In this document: piece after piece, positions 47,261-59,264 of the stretch
Position numbering within the stretch: the first letter of the stretch is position 1
Layout of the letters: each line of letters starts with the position of its first letter
Source: Bombus terrestris
Lineage: Eukaryota > Arthropoda > Insecta > Hymenoptera > Apidae
Assembly (NCBI RefSeq): GCF_910591885.1
Contig: NC_063285.1
Span: 9,395,395 to 9,459,394, forward strand
Direction: 5' to 3'
DNA: 64,000 nucleotides
Made by a program: the position numbers and the translations under genes
Notes under the pieces: generated by a model
Seen by the model: the letters and a program-made list of their open reading frames with translations, nothing else
Database searches by the model: none
What the model was told of the DNA's origin: nothing

Positions 47261-47584
47261 TTGGTCCAGGTTACTAAATGTATTGTTCAACCTTCCTAAC
47301 TGAGACCTACGTATCGCTTGTTAAATATCGAATTTAATTATTCGAAATCTAAGATCAGGCAATCTGTTAAAGCCGTTCCACAGAGAGTATTTGCATAATG
47401 ATAAACGTTAAACAAAGGATATTCCACTACTGCGTTCGATGTACTCCTGTACTCCTTACGAAAAACGAGATTAACCCCAGAAATTGCTAGCAACTTGTTA
47501 AAACTTTTGCCTTCAATTATTACCCGCTTTAAAACTTATGCGATGATGGATAAAGATTATCAGATCTCAAGACAAAAACAAAGG

Positions 47585-47900
47585 ATTTATACATTCAGCT
47601 TTATGGTAAAAGTCTCGTCTTTTAAATGTACCATTAATATTCCCAGAATTCGACCAAGTAAGAATATTATCGTCCTTGACTCTTTCTCAGTCTTTCTACA
47701 TTTCTAAGCAAACCTTGTTTCGTGCAGAACGAAAATAAAACATTTCATACATTCAGCTTTATGGTAAAAATCTCGCCTTTGAAATGTACCATTAATATTC
47801 TCAGAATTCGACCAAGTAAGAATATTATCGCCCTTGACTCTTTCTCAGTCTTTCTACATTTCTAAGCAAACCTTGTTTCGTGCAGAATGAAAATAAAACA
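47585..47900. repeat. 158-bp tandem duplication
   Basis: ACATTCAGCTTTATGGTAAA at 47591 recurs at 47749. The copies run from about 47585 to 47742 and 47743 to 47900, differing at only a few bases, and end in CGTGCAGAA(C/T)GAAAATAAAACAT. A recent two-copy duplication. Confidence 0.9.
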
Positions 47901-48120
47901 TGTTGACAAGCATCTAAAACATATCTACCAGCGTTTTTGTTCGTCTCACGAACCGATTTGTATCCAAACTGGCGCGCGATGTAACTTGAGACTCGTGAGA
48001 TATCCCATCCGCTGTTTTAAGAAATCTACGTAGCTATTTATAAATTAGATGGCGATTCATCTGAAAATTTCAGCCATCTATCGTTCAGCACGAATGGTCC
48101 ACAAATATGTATCAGAATAC

Positions 48121-48165
48121 CCTAAAAGTTTCTTTCGTTTTATAAGGAAATAATAGACAATGACT
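48121..48165. mobile_element. Fragment of the second mariner-like family
   Basis: AAAGTTTCTTTCGTTTTATA then AGGAAATAATAGACAATG matches the left ends at 46.5 and 52.4 kb, preceded by a degenerate CCCTA. No right end was found nearby, so the copy is truncated. Confidence 0.6.
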
Positions 48166-51100
48166 GATGACGAAGACCGCAACGTTTGATAGATTAGGTC
48201 CCACGTTTGTTTAAACATTGCATTGGATGAAGCAGCTGCGTGCAGATGGCGAAAAACACTTTTGAAACAACCTAGTGACAGTAACCCAGTAACAAGAACA
48301 ACGTTACAAATTGGCAAACAAATGGCGGCTATTTCATCGAAAGGGGAGCCCATCAAGGAAAAACGAAATGAACAAGAACAGCCATTGTCGCGTGCGATAA
48401 TCATCCGGATAAAATTGTCTCGGACGAGCAGCAATTTAACGTACCTACGTGTGTAACGTGGAACTTGGGACAATGCTTACATACGCGGCGATATTTGGCC
48501 AGGATGAAATTGGAAAAGTTGAGATGCGATTAACATCGCTCAGAAGACGAGACATAGCGTTGATGAACACGGCCCGGCTCATATCGATTCCCCTAAATTT
48601 CCACGTAGACTATTTATCCGGTTGGCCTTAATCCGGCGTTTGACTCGGCGATGGAATTCGTCCAAGCACATCCTTCGTCTACGGGGGTTTCGCGATTGCC
48701 GCGACGGTTGAATTTCGAAAACAAAAAGGGCTGGCGGATGTTGTAAGCGGATTGGCCGAAATCCGTCCGCTCAAAGGGGGAAAATTGGAATTGGACATTT
48801 TTTACGACGGAATGAAATCGGTCGTACGAAGATGAAAGTTTCTGATAAGCTGCGCGGTAGGACGCTGTTATTTTAAATAATCCTTTCACGGCAACCATGA
48901 AATTGGCTGTGCGCGGATTACATCCTCAGAAGCCTGTTACCTTGGTCCTTTCACCGTTACATCATCGATGTAACGCTCCGCTAGCCCACCTTTGAATCTG
49001 CTTTTGAAAAAGCGAATGCGATCGTATACGTACACCGTAAAAGGATACGGTGTATACAATTTTTGATAAGCTTAACACTTGGCCTGCTTTATAGCCAGCT
49101 ATTGTAGCCTTCGTCTTTGTGGCGTACTTCGATCTCTGTATCATAGCTTGCGGTATTATATGTATAAGCCAGATACTTTTGTAATAGCCGCGTTATAAAA
49201 AGAATCTTCCGATTATACGAGCGCTCGGGAGTCGATCGTTCAAGGTGTAGGCGATAAAACGTGGAAACCTCTCTCGAGCACCTGTGTCAGGGTTCGTGGC
49301 GGCCCGAGCACCGATAATTTAAACATTCGCCGACATAGAACCGTTGATGATCGGTTTCAGTCAGTCGCCGGGCAAATGTCAAAAGGTCCAAATCCGAAAC
49401 TTCTGTCGGCTTCGTCGCCACTAAAACTAGCACACCAGTCCAAATGACTGGTTTTACAATTTTATAAATCCGCCAATCGTTTAAGGATCATTAACAATAG
49501 CAGAAATGTACTACATAAGGTGGGATTGCTTTCGTTAGAAAATAATAAATCAATGAATATACAAATATTTTATTATTACGTATTTTTTAGAAACATTTTG
49601 TCAACTTCGTCTTGGTTGTAGCGTTAAATGGCTAAGTAAATGAACGAACGTGACTGGCTTTTTCTGAAACCATCAAGTCTCTCCCTACAAATTCAGAAGT
49701 AGCATAATCGACAATTCTGGCGGATTGTGCGACTGCCGTTTACGTGCTATCGATTGCCATCTGCGGATCCTGCTTCCAGAGAGTTTGTGCCTAGTTGGTG
49801 AGAGTTTGTGCGTGTTTGAAGATCTGCCTACTCGCAACAGCGATTCCTTAGCTGAAAATCGACGATCTTTCTGACAAATTCATGAGAATCTTTTAATCCT
49901 GCCCATAATCTCATCCATAGATTGGAAAATTAATAACCGACGTGTCTCTCTAATACCAGAAATGTTACAAAGCTAACAACAGGTATCATTAACAGGATTA
50001 TCAAAGATCAAAGCGATAACGGGTCGTAAGAAAAGAATTTTAAACCTCAAGGAAAGTAACGAACGATTAATTAGCGAAATAGCGAAACAAGTTAGGGTCT
50101 CGTAACAGTTTATTTCGCCGATCAAACAATTCTGCTTGGAACTGCACGGCTTATCTTATCGCGCGCACTAGGCGCGACATATCAGACAGCTATAGGACGA
50201 TAAGACGAAGGAACGAAAACTGTTGGGGGTGAAAAAGGATTCGGCAAAATCGCATTGTAAGCTCTTTGAAGATATCCCTCTTTCTAACTCAAGATGCGAA
50301 GCGTGGAAGATCGTGGGATAATCTTTTTTCATGAGACCGTATATCTTTGTAGGGTAACAGCTATAGCGTGATACAAAATACAGCGGTGGCATTGACACGA
50401 GAAATTCCGTGGACTCGCGCAAGGAAATCCATCTTAGAATTCTATTGCAAGGAAAGTTGCCATACTTGGAATATTTCGTCTGTGTGATTCTATGCAGATC
50501 TTTAGATCGTCAGCTCGTTAGGCCGATGTAAACAGATAAGTGAGGGGAAACGTATTGTTATAACAAGGTTTTATATAACATCCATTAAAGATAAAATGTT
50601 CATAGAATTATATTCCATTCTTTGGTGAATGTAAGAACGTTATATCTATGTTTCACGCTATTGTTTTTAGTTTGTGGAAAATACCCCAGTCCAAGAATAC
50701 TTATGTGAAAACAAAGAATATCAGATATATAGTCAAAGAGCAAACCTAAGGGAACAATGTTTTTCTTGTTTCTACAATTTTTTAAACAATACTTCTGTAT
50801 TTATGTATTTTCGTATTTCTGTATATTATATCGTAATTGTATTTTTTAATACTGTGTAAATAATAATATACATGTATAATACGTGCAGAATTCTCTTCTT
50901 AATTAATGCTGAGTAATCAGGATAACGAAGCTGATAATGAGACGTATACCTCTGGCAAAATTCTTCAAATTACGAACTAACGAACGAACACGGTTTCCTT
51001 AGTCACAATTTTCTCGTATATTTTCCAAAAAATTTCTGAAAGTATCGAGAATTCCTTAATACTTTGCACACGTCTCTAAAAACAGTTGTATTAGCCCAAC

Positions 51101-51321
51101 ATATTTTACAAACAAACTAACTGTAAGGTACGATAAAAAGAACCTATTTTCGATTCATCTTCAGCTATTAACGTACGCTTGTCTTTGGTGTTTCAGTGTG
51201 GTGGATTTCCCTGCGTCGAGAATATCAAGCGCAAATCACCAAGGGTAAGTGGAATAACGAGCCTTCTGAAACGCAGAACGCGATCTGCCGTCTTATTTCG
51301 CGTCGTTCGTAATATATTTGC
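48166..51321. other. Intron DNA, no gene recognised
   Basis: Includes a hairpin GTACACCGTA...TACGGTGTA at about 49030-49053 and a GC-richer patch around 48610-48800. Open frames are short and conflicting (for example 48078-48473 - against 48223-48456 +). Confidence 0.4.
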
Positions 51322-51393
51322 TTGGCAACTAAGTGATTGCGGGTTTCGTCGATACCACCCAATGACAAAATCCACAACTACTTAGTTGCCAAC
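51322..51393. mobile_element. Palindromic mariner micro-MITE
   Basis: TTGGCAACTAAGTGATTGCGG on the left, CTACTTAGTTGCCAA on the right; the loop reads CGATACCACCCAATGAC, the same orientation as the copies at 14.1 and 45.1 kb. The inner arms show several mismatches. Confidence 0.82.
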
Positions 51394-52370
51394 CGAAAAT
51401 AAACAAGTCGAATACGGTCGCGTGTGTACGTGGAAGCTCGTGTGAGGATCAGATTTCAAAGGTCGTACGTAGACGAACGAGCTCGATAGGTTCCGTTTGC
51501 CTCGCGATTCGCGCCAGGTCGAAGAAAGAAGCTTCGCAACATGAATTTGTGGGTATTCAGACGTCTTTCTTATGTAATCAAATTACTGGAATCCAATTAA
51601 TAGAGTGTCGATAACGCTGCGACGTGCACGAAGCTCAGACAGACTCGAGTGAGTTCGTTCGCCGGTACAGACACACGTACATACGTAAACCAACATAAAC
51701 GAACACGTAGATGCACGGACACACAGGGCCACGCGATCGTAATTAACCGCACATTCGATGCATGTATGCAGAAACCACGCGTTGTTTGCGAATAGCAATT
51801 CCGAGCGTACGGGATTGAATGTAACATGGGGCGCACACAACGTGGCCAATGCGAACAGTATCGTCCTGTGTGTTCGTCTTACGGGCCTATTACTGAACTT
51901 GGCCCGGCTTGCCCATAGGATTGTTCAATGAGTGATTATGCGGCCGAAAATGAGCAAGATTTGCGGAACACCGGCAAATGATAGCCTACCCGTGACGCTG
52001 CAACGTGTTATACAGCATGCAAATTACCCTACGCCTATGTTACACGGCAATTGGACGTCGCAGCGTTACGCGAAATATCATGCGCCATCTTACGTGACAT
52101 TATCGTTAGCCTGATGAGAATCTTAATCTCTGATAATTCTCTGATTAAGTGGAACGTACGTTTGCCACTTTGCTTTTTTTTGTTTTTGTTTTTTTTTTTT
52201 TTTTTTATCGGTTTACGGTCAAAGCAATATCGAGCGTTATCAGCGACTATTGGCCGAATTAACTAAACGTTATAGGTAAACGTTTACGATCGCTAGAACC
52301 AGAAGGGATGATTCGGTTGGGTCATAAATCATCGAGAATTCCAATAATATTGCAATAAGCTACCAACGTA
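51394..52370. other. Intron DNA with a poly-T run
   Basis: CA-rich stretches near 51665-51725 and a T-rich run at 52171-52206. No gene recognised. Confidence 0.45.
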
Positions 52371-52579
52371 TTAGGTTGTCCGGAAAGTTTTTTTCGTTTT
52401 ATAAGGAAATAATACACGCACAATGTTTTTTGTTTTATATTAATTTATTGAATTATGCAGGGACGTAATAATAGAAATAGAACGAAATGGATCATATCTA
52501 ATTTAATAAAATAATATACAACAGAAGTTGTTGTTCATCTATTATCAGCTTATGAAACGAAACTTTTCCGACAATCTAA
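52371..52579. mobile_element. AT-rich mariner-like MITE with TA target duplication
   Basis: Left end TTAGGTTGTCCGGAAAGTTT, right end AAACTTTTCCGACAATCTAA, with TA directly on both sides (52369-52370 and 52580-52581). 209 bases with no coding remnant. Confidence 0.85.
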
Positions 52580-53225
52580 TACCTTGCTATGGCGTCCAGG
52601 TTATAGTTGTTTCTTTTTCTTCTTGCTTCGTTATACTTCTTACATTCCAGCGTCGTTTCATTGATAGTTATTGGTATATTACATGGGGTAGATTATTGTT
52701 TAGGAGAAGATATGTTCGTGATAGTTTGCTGTGTTCTGGTCTGATTACGGTTAACGTCGCTTGGCGTTTCCTATTACATTTAGAGTTTGGTATTTGTAAC
52801 TTTATCTGTTACTAATGATTTTAATTAAACGAGAAAAGATCTAACGATATTAGAGTCTCTTTTTAACGATGTAACAATAATGTTAGTCAATAGATGTAAC
52901 GTTAGCAGCTTCCTCCGTTAATTCATTAACGAAATTACTGGTAAATTCTGGTTCAACGAGAGGGAACATTTCCCTAATAATACGAATAGCAGCACTGGAA
53001 TGATTCGATTGGAAATTATCATAGTGACACAAATAGTAAATAGAATGGAATTAGTTAACGGGTAACGATACGTGGTAATTAAATGCACAGAAAATTTGCT
53101 TCATAGAGGATAATTAATACCGGAAACAACACCACTAGATATTAAACTACAATTCCAATTCTATCATGTTCTAGTAACATGTTCTCTGAAATGAAGCAGG
53201 TTACAGATTTGCTGGACAAAAATAA
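52580..53225. other. Intron DNA, nothing recognised
   Basis: AT-rich sequence between a mariner-like MITE and the second piggyBac array. A 95-codon + frame (52528-52815) starts inside the MITE and has no domain. Confidence 0.45.
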
Positions 53226-53415
53226 TTAACCAAAAATAACACTTGCCACGCCAAAATCACATGTTTCACTCAGGACGACACGGGAATATTTTTATTATAC
53301 AAAGCATATAATGGTAAAATAATAACAAATTGGTGATGTAAGACAACATTCTTCCCCAATGGACCTTTTGTATTATTGGTGGTCACGGGTGACTACCGTG
53401 GCGCCTTGGTAACGG

Positions 53416-54050
53416 TTGATAGCGACATACTGTAACACAGCTTCGTTTATTTCAACAAACCATTCGCATTCGTTATTTCATCGTAAGCAAAACGTGCAGA
53501 ATATATTGCTAAAACCCGCAGAAGATATTAGTAAACAGTATTATGATCATTTTTATGATTTCGACGAAACGTTCGGCAGAAATTGTAGAGGTCAGGAAAA
53601 AAATTATGTTTGTGATAAACCAATGGTAGTGGTAGATTACAACAGAGGAAAATGTGCTGTAGATTTATCAGATCAAATGATAGCATATTCTACACCACAT
53701 AGAAGAACCCTCAAGTTGTATACAAAATTAGCTTTTCGAGTTATTGTGAAATACATCAATTTCAAACACGATACTCTATAAACAAGCAACAAAAACAAAA
53801 ATCGAGGTACCAGATTTTGGAATGGCACTCCCAATGCACCTTTCACCAAATGTACTTATTCGATAAAGATTGCCATACGAAATACAGAAGAAAGAAGGGC
53901 AAGCGTGTTTGACACGAAAATTTTGCGGAGAGTGTTATAAAAAAATGTTAAACAGTTAGGATCAAAAATTGCTAAGAATCGGACCAAAAAGGCGACCACC
54001 TATTGTCCAAATTGTATTGCTGAGCCACATTTATGTTTAGTGTCTTAAAG
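53416..54050 (+). pseudogene. piggyBac transposase C-terminal remnant, first unit of locus 2
   Basis: Same 121-codon frame from TTG as at locus 1 with only a handful of substitutions (for example GRNC for GRNG), the DYNRGKCAVDLSDQM block and a stop after INFKHDTL (53781). Downstream Cys-rich sequence is interrupted by TGA (GTGTTTGACACG). The N-terminal half is absent. Confidence 0.8.
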
Positions 54051-54433
54051 CAGTGCACCGTTAGATGCAACATTTGTTCTCATTTTTTTGTATTGTTGTT
54101 CTAATAAAAATATTTAATTGCTCAATGGGGCACTTTTTATTTCAAAGTATCTCCTATTTATCGGTTATATTCAAAATACCCTAACTAACCCCGAGTAGTC
54201 ATGCAATTTTTACAATTGTAAGAAGTTGAAGCTCTCCGGTCACCAATGATCCCGTGGCGTCACAGGCGAAATCGTGGCCGGATCATATTTGACCAACGTA
54301 GCAATCAAAATGTTAATTAACATAATTGTGGTTATAACGTGAATGAAAACTGCGAGGGAAAATATCGACAATTTCACGATTTTTTAAACGACAGCATCTC
54401 CACCTTCCAGTGTCTAAAATTTGCAATCTTTTC

Positions 54434-55122
54434 GTGGTAGATTACAACAGAGGAAAATGTGCTGTAGATTTATCAGATCAAATGATAGCATATTCTACAC
54501 CACATAGAAGAACCCTCAAGTTGTATACAAAATTAGCTTTTCGAGTTATTGTGAAATACATCAATTTCAAACGCGATACTCTATAATGAAGCAACAAAAA
54601 CAAAAATCGAGGTACCAGATTTTGGAATGGCACTCCCAATGTACCTTTCACCAAATGTACTTATTCGATAAAGATTGCCATACGAAATACAGAAGAAAGA
54701 AGGGCAAGCGTGTTTGACACGAAAATTTTGCGGAGAGTGTTATAAAAAAATGTTAAACAGTTAGGATCAAAAATTGCTAAGAATCGGACCAAAAAGGTGA
54801 CCACCTATTGTTCAGATTGTATTGACGAGCCACATTTATATTTAAAGTGTTTTAAGATATTGTGCCGTTAGATGCAACATTTGTTCTCATTTTTTTGTAT
54901 TGTTGTTCTAATAAAAATATTTAATTGCTCAATGGGGCACTTTTTATTTCAAAGTATCTTCTATTTACCGGTTATATTCAAAATACCCTAACTACCCCGA
55001 GTAGTCATGCAATTTTTACAATTGTAAGAAGTTGAAGCTCTCCGGTCACCAATGATCCCGTGGCGTCACAGGCGAAATCGTGGCCGGATCATATTTGACC
55101 AACGTAGCAATCAAAATGTTAA
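54434..55122 (+). pseudogene. piggyBac remnant, second unit of locus 2
   Basis: Begins directly at the spacer junction. It differs from the other units near its transposase end: TGTTCAGATTGTATTGACGAG and a longer tail ATATTTAAAGTGTTTTAAG. In translation this end looks closer to a complete Cys-ribbon terminus, so this patch may come from a different, older copy. Confidence 0.75.
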
Positions 55123-55239
55123 TTAACATAATTGTGGTTATAACGTGAATGAAAACTGCGAGGGAAAATATCGAGAATTTCACGATTTTTTAAACAACAG
55201 CTTCTCCACCTTCCAGTGTCTAAAATTTTCAACCTTTTC

Positions 55240-55948
55240 GTGGTAGATTACAACAGAGGAAAATGTGCTGTAGATTTATCAGATCAAATGATAGCATATT
55301 CTACACCACATAGAAGAACCCTCAAGTTGTATACAAAATTAGCTTTTCGAGTTATTGTGAAATACATCAATTTCAAACGCGATACTCTATAAACAAGCAA
55401 CAAAAACAAAAATCGAGGTACCAGATTTTGGAATGGCACTCCCAATGCACCTTACACGGTACCATTCACCAGAACCGTCAAATATACTTTTTCGATAAAG
55501 ATTGCCACACGAAATGCAGAAGAAAGAAGGGCAAGCGTGTTTGACACGAAAATTTTGCGGAGAGTGTTATAAAAAAATGTTAAACAGTTAGGATCAAAAA
55601 TTGCTAAGAATCGGACCAAAAAGGCGACCACCTATTGTCCAAATTGTATTGCTGAGCCACATTTATGTTTAGTGTCTTAAAGCAGTGCACCGTTAGATGC
55701 AACATTTGTTCTCATTTTTTTGTATTGTTGTTCTAATAAAAATATTTAATTGCTCAATGGGGCACTTTTTATTTCAAAGTATCTTCTATTTACCGGTTAT
55801 ATTCAAAATACCCTAACTAACCCCGAATAGTCATGCAATTTTTACAATTGTAAGAAGTTGAAGCTCTCCGGTCACCAATGATCCCGTGGCGTCACAGGCG
55901 AAATCGTGGCCGGATCATATTTGACCAACGTGACAGTCAAAGTATTAA
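55240..55948 (+). pseudogene. piggyBac remnant, third unit of locus 2
   Basis: Same conserved block. A diverged stretch with extra bases (CACGGTACCATTCACCAGAACC around 55455) lies after the FGMALPM-like segment, and the unit ends in the intact right terminus instead of the spacer. Confidence 0.75.
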
Positions 55949-56691
55949 TCCTAATTGTGTTAAATCAAAGGTATCTGCGATACTCATGTCGTTCACATAA
56001 TTGACCTTCCTTTCTGATAAGATACCATGAACGAAACCAGACAATGACACCAGTGACTTTCGCTTATTCCAAAAGGTACTGAAGCAAGCGTGAAACAAAT
56101 TCGTTGACAAAATAGAAAAATACAGGAAATCGATGTATAACTAGGCAGCTGTAAAAAGTATGTTATAGAGCGAAATTGTAGAAATATCGGGAGCAGAGAG
56201 GAAAATCGTGTAGTGAAGTACAGGCAGCAATGTATAAGACGAAGTAAAGTCGAAAATGGCGTGGCAAGGGAAAATCTGAAAACAATGCGCCCCACCTACC
56301 TATGTATGTGCATACAGTGCATAGGTACAACTGCATTGCGTCAGATGCATCGTACGCTAGTCCGGAATAACGATACGTCGCTTCGTCGCCTAGCACGCCG
56401 TTGTGACTTGCCTCGGAACAATAATATTACACGTCCTCTCGTCTATTTTCTAGCTGACACCAAACTGCTGCCACTTGCTGCGTGGAATTATTCCAAGTAC
56501 TCCTTCCTTCTATCTAAATTTCGGGATCGCTGAGAAAATTGAATCCTCCATGTACCAGACGAGCTTTCTACGTTTCTCCAGTGCGATCCGTGTTATTTCT
56601 ATCTGTTTGACGAATTGACAGAGCACCAATTGTTCTGATCTCTAATTCCACCCTATTCGTACTCGCCAACTGCCATTTTGCTCGACACAAT
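55949..56691. other. Intron DNA, nothing recognised
   Basis: Short facing open frames (55993-56295 -, 56213-56533 +) without domains. Confidence 0.45.
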
Positions 56692-56987
56692 TTAACACTT
56701 TAACTGCCACGCCGAAGTCACGTGTTTTAACACAGTGCACAGTTAGATGCAACATTTGTTCTCTCTTTTTTCTGTTGATATTCTAATAAAAATGTTTAAT
56801 TGTTCAATGGGGCACTTCTTGTTTCAAAGTATCTTCTATTTATCGGTTATATTCAAAATGCCCTAACTGTCCATTTTCATACAATTTTTACAATTGTAGT
56901 TCAAAAGTTCAAGCTCTCCGGTCACCAATAACCCACCGTGGCGTGAAAGGAGAAACCATGCCACCAACGTGACAGTCAAAGTGTTAA
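56692..56987. mobile_element. piggyBac-like MITE related to the two arrays
   Basis: TTAA at 56692-56695 followed by CACTTTAACTGCCACG; inward from the right TTAA (56984-56987) the end reads CACTTTGACTGTCACG, two differences in 16. Its inside (from GTTAGATGCAACATTTGTTC to CTCTCCGGTCACCAAT) is a diverged copy of the 3' non-coding part of the array units. It is therefore an internally deleted relative that kept both ends and lost the transposase. Confidence 0.88.
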
Positions 56988-57965
56988 AGGCGCAAATAAA
57001 AGGAGAATAAGTCAAGCGACACGATTTTTCTAGAAGAGTTAAAACCAAGTATATTGGTCTAACTCCATAGTTTTCAACAACTAACTTTCCATTTTATTTT
57101 TACGCGACTAAATATGTGTCTCTGTTATCCTTCAGAACAGTTAAAAGATACTGACAATGTTAATTATACTCGCTAAGATTGATCTGAATTAAGTTAAAAT
57201 TAATATTATTCGCTTCTTAACAAACACAGTGGATTTAGCACTTATTTTTATTATAAGACTTTTACCTTAAAATCTAACTCATTCCATTTTCCAAATATTT
57301 CGTATTAAAATTCTGCTTTTCAATCAAAATCAGCAAGTTAGGTAAAAGTCAGGAAATGAACCCAAATGAACCTATCGTATCTTTGCTATGTGGTCTCCGT
57401 ATAAAAATTCGTCCAACCATAATTTTGAGAAAGTTGCGTTAATTGCAGTTTGGTCAAGAAAGATCTGTACTTTGTAGAGAGAACTTGCGATTAGTAATAT
57501 CCTGAACGTATGGACATCGTGTTCTGACGTCTCGAGACTACTGCAGCTAGCTTTAACAGGAATGTAATGATGTATCGATGATACACTGAATAGAACTGTA
57601 CACTATCGGTGCGTCATGAAACTCTCAATAGTGCTACGTAATTGGTACAGCAGCAAATTGATTGAATACCGTTCCGGACCACCGTAACCTACATCCGAAA
57701 GTTACAAACTAAGATACTTTCTGGATAACGACATGGAACTGAAAAATATTTACGAATTCCAATTCCGAGAGCTGTGCAACTTTGTTTTCATCGGTCGAGC
57801 TGGTCTGATCGTGGAATTTTTATTTCTAACCATCGTATAATCCGTGATATCTTTCAACTTCCATCATTCCTAGCTTTCAGACTCTATCGACGTAATTATT
57901 CATTCGAATTCATTACGGTGCTAGCGAAATTTCAAAATAAAAAGATCTCTAGAAGCGTTCGAATA
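56988..57965. other. Intron DNA, nothing recognised
   Basis: AT-rich, unique-looking, with no gene or repeat recognised. Confidence 0.45.
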
Positions 57966-58176
57966 TTAGGTTGTCCGAAAAGTTCCGTTTTATAAGCAAG
58001 TAGTAGATGCACAACATTTTTTGTTTTATATTATTTTATTATTACTACAAAATAAATCCATAAAATAATATAAAACAAAAAATTGTAATAATAAAATAAA
58101 CCAAAAATAATAAAAAAGAACATTGTGCGTCTATTATTTCACTTGCGAAGCGAAAGATACTTTCCGGACGACCTAA
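57966..58176. mobile_element. Foldback mariner-like MITE with TA target duplication
   Basis: Ends TTAGGTTGTCCGAAAAGTTCC and GATACTTTCCGGACGACCTAA, with TA on both sides (57964-57965, 58177-58178). Unlike the copies at 46.5 and 52.4 kb, the two halves are complementary over most of their length: TTTTTTGTTTTATATTATTT on the left pairs with AAATAATATAAAACAAAAAA on the right. It can form a hairpin of nearly 100 base pairs. Confidence 0.85.
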
Positions 58177-59199
58177 TACTTGCTAATCGTTGAGTCACAC
58201 GTTTGCTAACAGTCCGACGTTTCAAGGCGGGTATTTTGCAAACTAGCAATGAGAATAAAAATTGCCAAGTTAATTGCATTACCTCGGCTTCTATGCACGA
58301 ACTAGCCCACGATACGGATATTTCCCTGTAAGTGCCAACATTTGGACGAACCATCGGTTGCAGTGACGAGGTTGAAACATCAATTATTTCGTCCATATTT
58401 TATCTACGCTACCTTCTCCTCGATAATTGACAATATTACAGCCGGAGCATTATCTATCTTCATCCATCGCGAGTTAACCGAAATTTACACCGATGTGTAT
58501 CATAAATTCATGGCGGGACGTTCCTGCTGGTGAACAAGTCGCGAAGGAAGAAGCGAGTGGCGGGCAAAATATCGATCGCCGAGAAAGGATTGCACTCTTT
58601 CGAAGGATTCGCACGTTGGGCTGCATGGAAAGTGGGCCGCGAGAATGGTGGCGGCCAGAATCGTTAGCAGAAATGAAAACAAATTGCCTGGGTAGGTGGC
58701 TTCCGAGAGGCGAAGCCGCCGGGCAAAAGTGTGATTTGACAAATGACGTATGATAAAAGCGCGCAACGTTCATTAAAGGAAATGGTCGGTGGCCTGGTAA
58801 TGCAACTCCGATCATAAAACTGATGCATTGTAAACACGTTTAGGGTTTGCATGTCGCAGCGATATCGGGCGATATCTTCCACGCGAATCGGGTTACAGCT
58901 TCATACGCCAACGTCGTTTACAACTTTATGTCCCTCGGGTTAAGTACGCTTTTAACCCTTTCACCGCCAAGATTTCGTATTTTCCCAGCGCCGTATGCAC
59001 TCGCCATATCGCGGCCACCACTCCCCGCCGCTCCATTGAATACCATTTTACGGTTTGCACGTGCAGAACCTCGCGTCTCGTCAAATTATTCGCACGTTTT
59101 ATTCCGCCACGCAACGTGACGTCAATTTCTCCTCCCTTTCTTTGCAAGAGAACGCCGTGGTCTTTGCGCGTTAATTAGTTTGCGTCGAATCGAGTAATA
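58177..59199. other. Intron DNA with a GC-richer stretch
   Basis: About 58500-59150 is GC-richer, with conflicting open frames on both strands and no domain. TTAACCCTTTCACCGCC at 58952 resembles a piggyBac-type end, but no partner was found. Confidence 0.4.
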
Positions 59200-59264
59200 T
59201 TGGGTTGGCGACTAAGTGATTGTCATTAGTTGGTATTGGCAAAATCCGCAATCACTTAGTTATC
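59200..59264. mobile_element. Palindromic mariner micro-MITE, left arm shortened
   Basis: TTGGGTTGGCGACTAAGTGATT is followed directly by GTCATTAGTTGGTATTGGC, so the GCGGATTT part of the left arm is deleted. The right arm AAAATCCGCAATCACTTAGTT is intact up to its last bases. Confidence 0.8.

Larger units (their letters stand above)
53226..55948 (+). mobile_element. piggyBac-like three-unit tandem array (locus 2)
   Basis: The right end is intact: inward from TTAA (55945-55948) it reads TACTTTGACTGTCACGTTGG. The left end is degenerate: TTAA at 53226-53229, then CCAAAAATAACACTTGCCACG. From about 53300 the sequence becomes nearly identical to locus 1. The unit start GTGGTAGATTACAACAGAGG recurs at 53629, 54434 and 55240 (spacings 805, 806). 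Units one and two end in the 117-bp spacer that is flanking DNA at locus 1; unit three ends in this locus's own right end. Unit two has a diverged patch (54810-54870) and unit three a diverged patch with extra bases (55450-55530). Confidence 0.83.

Noticed and set aside
49070..49086. TTAACACTTGGCCTGC, resembling the array family's end
   Set aside because: Only the first bases match and no right end was seen.
58952..58968. TTAACCCTTTCACCGCC, resembling a piggyBac-type end
   Set aside because: No inverted partner with TTAA was found nearby, so it may be chance.
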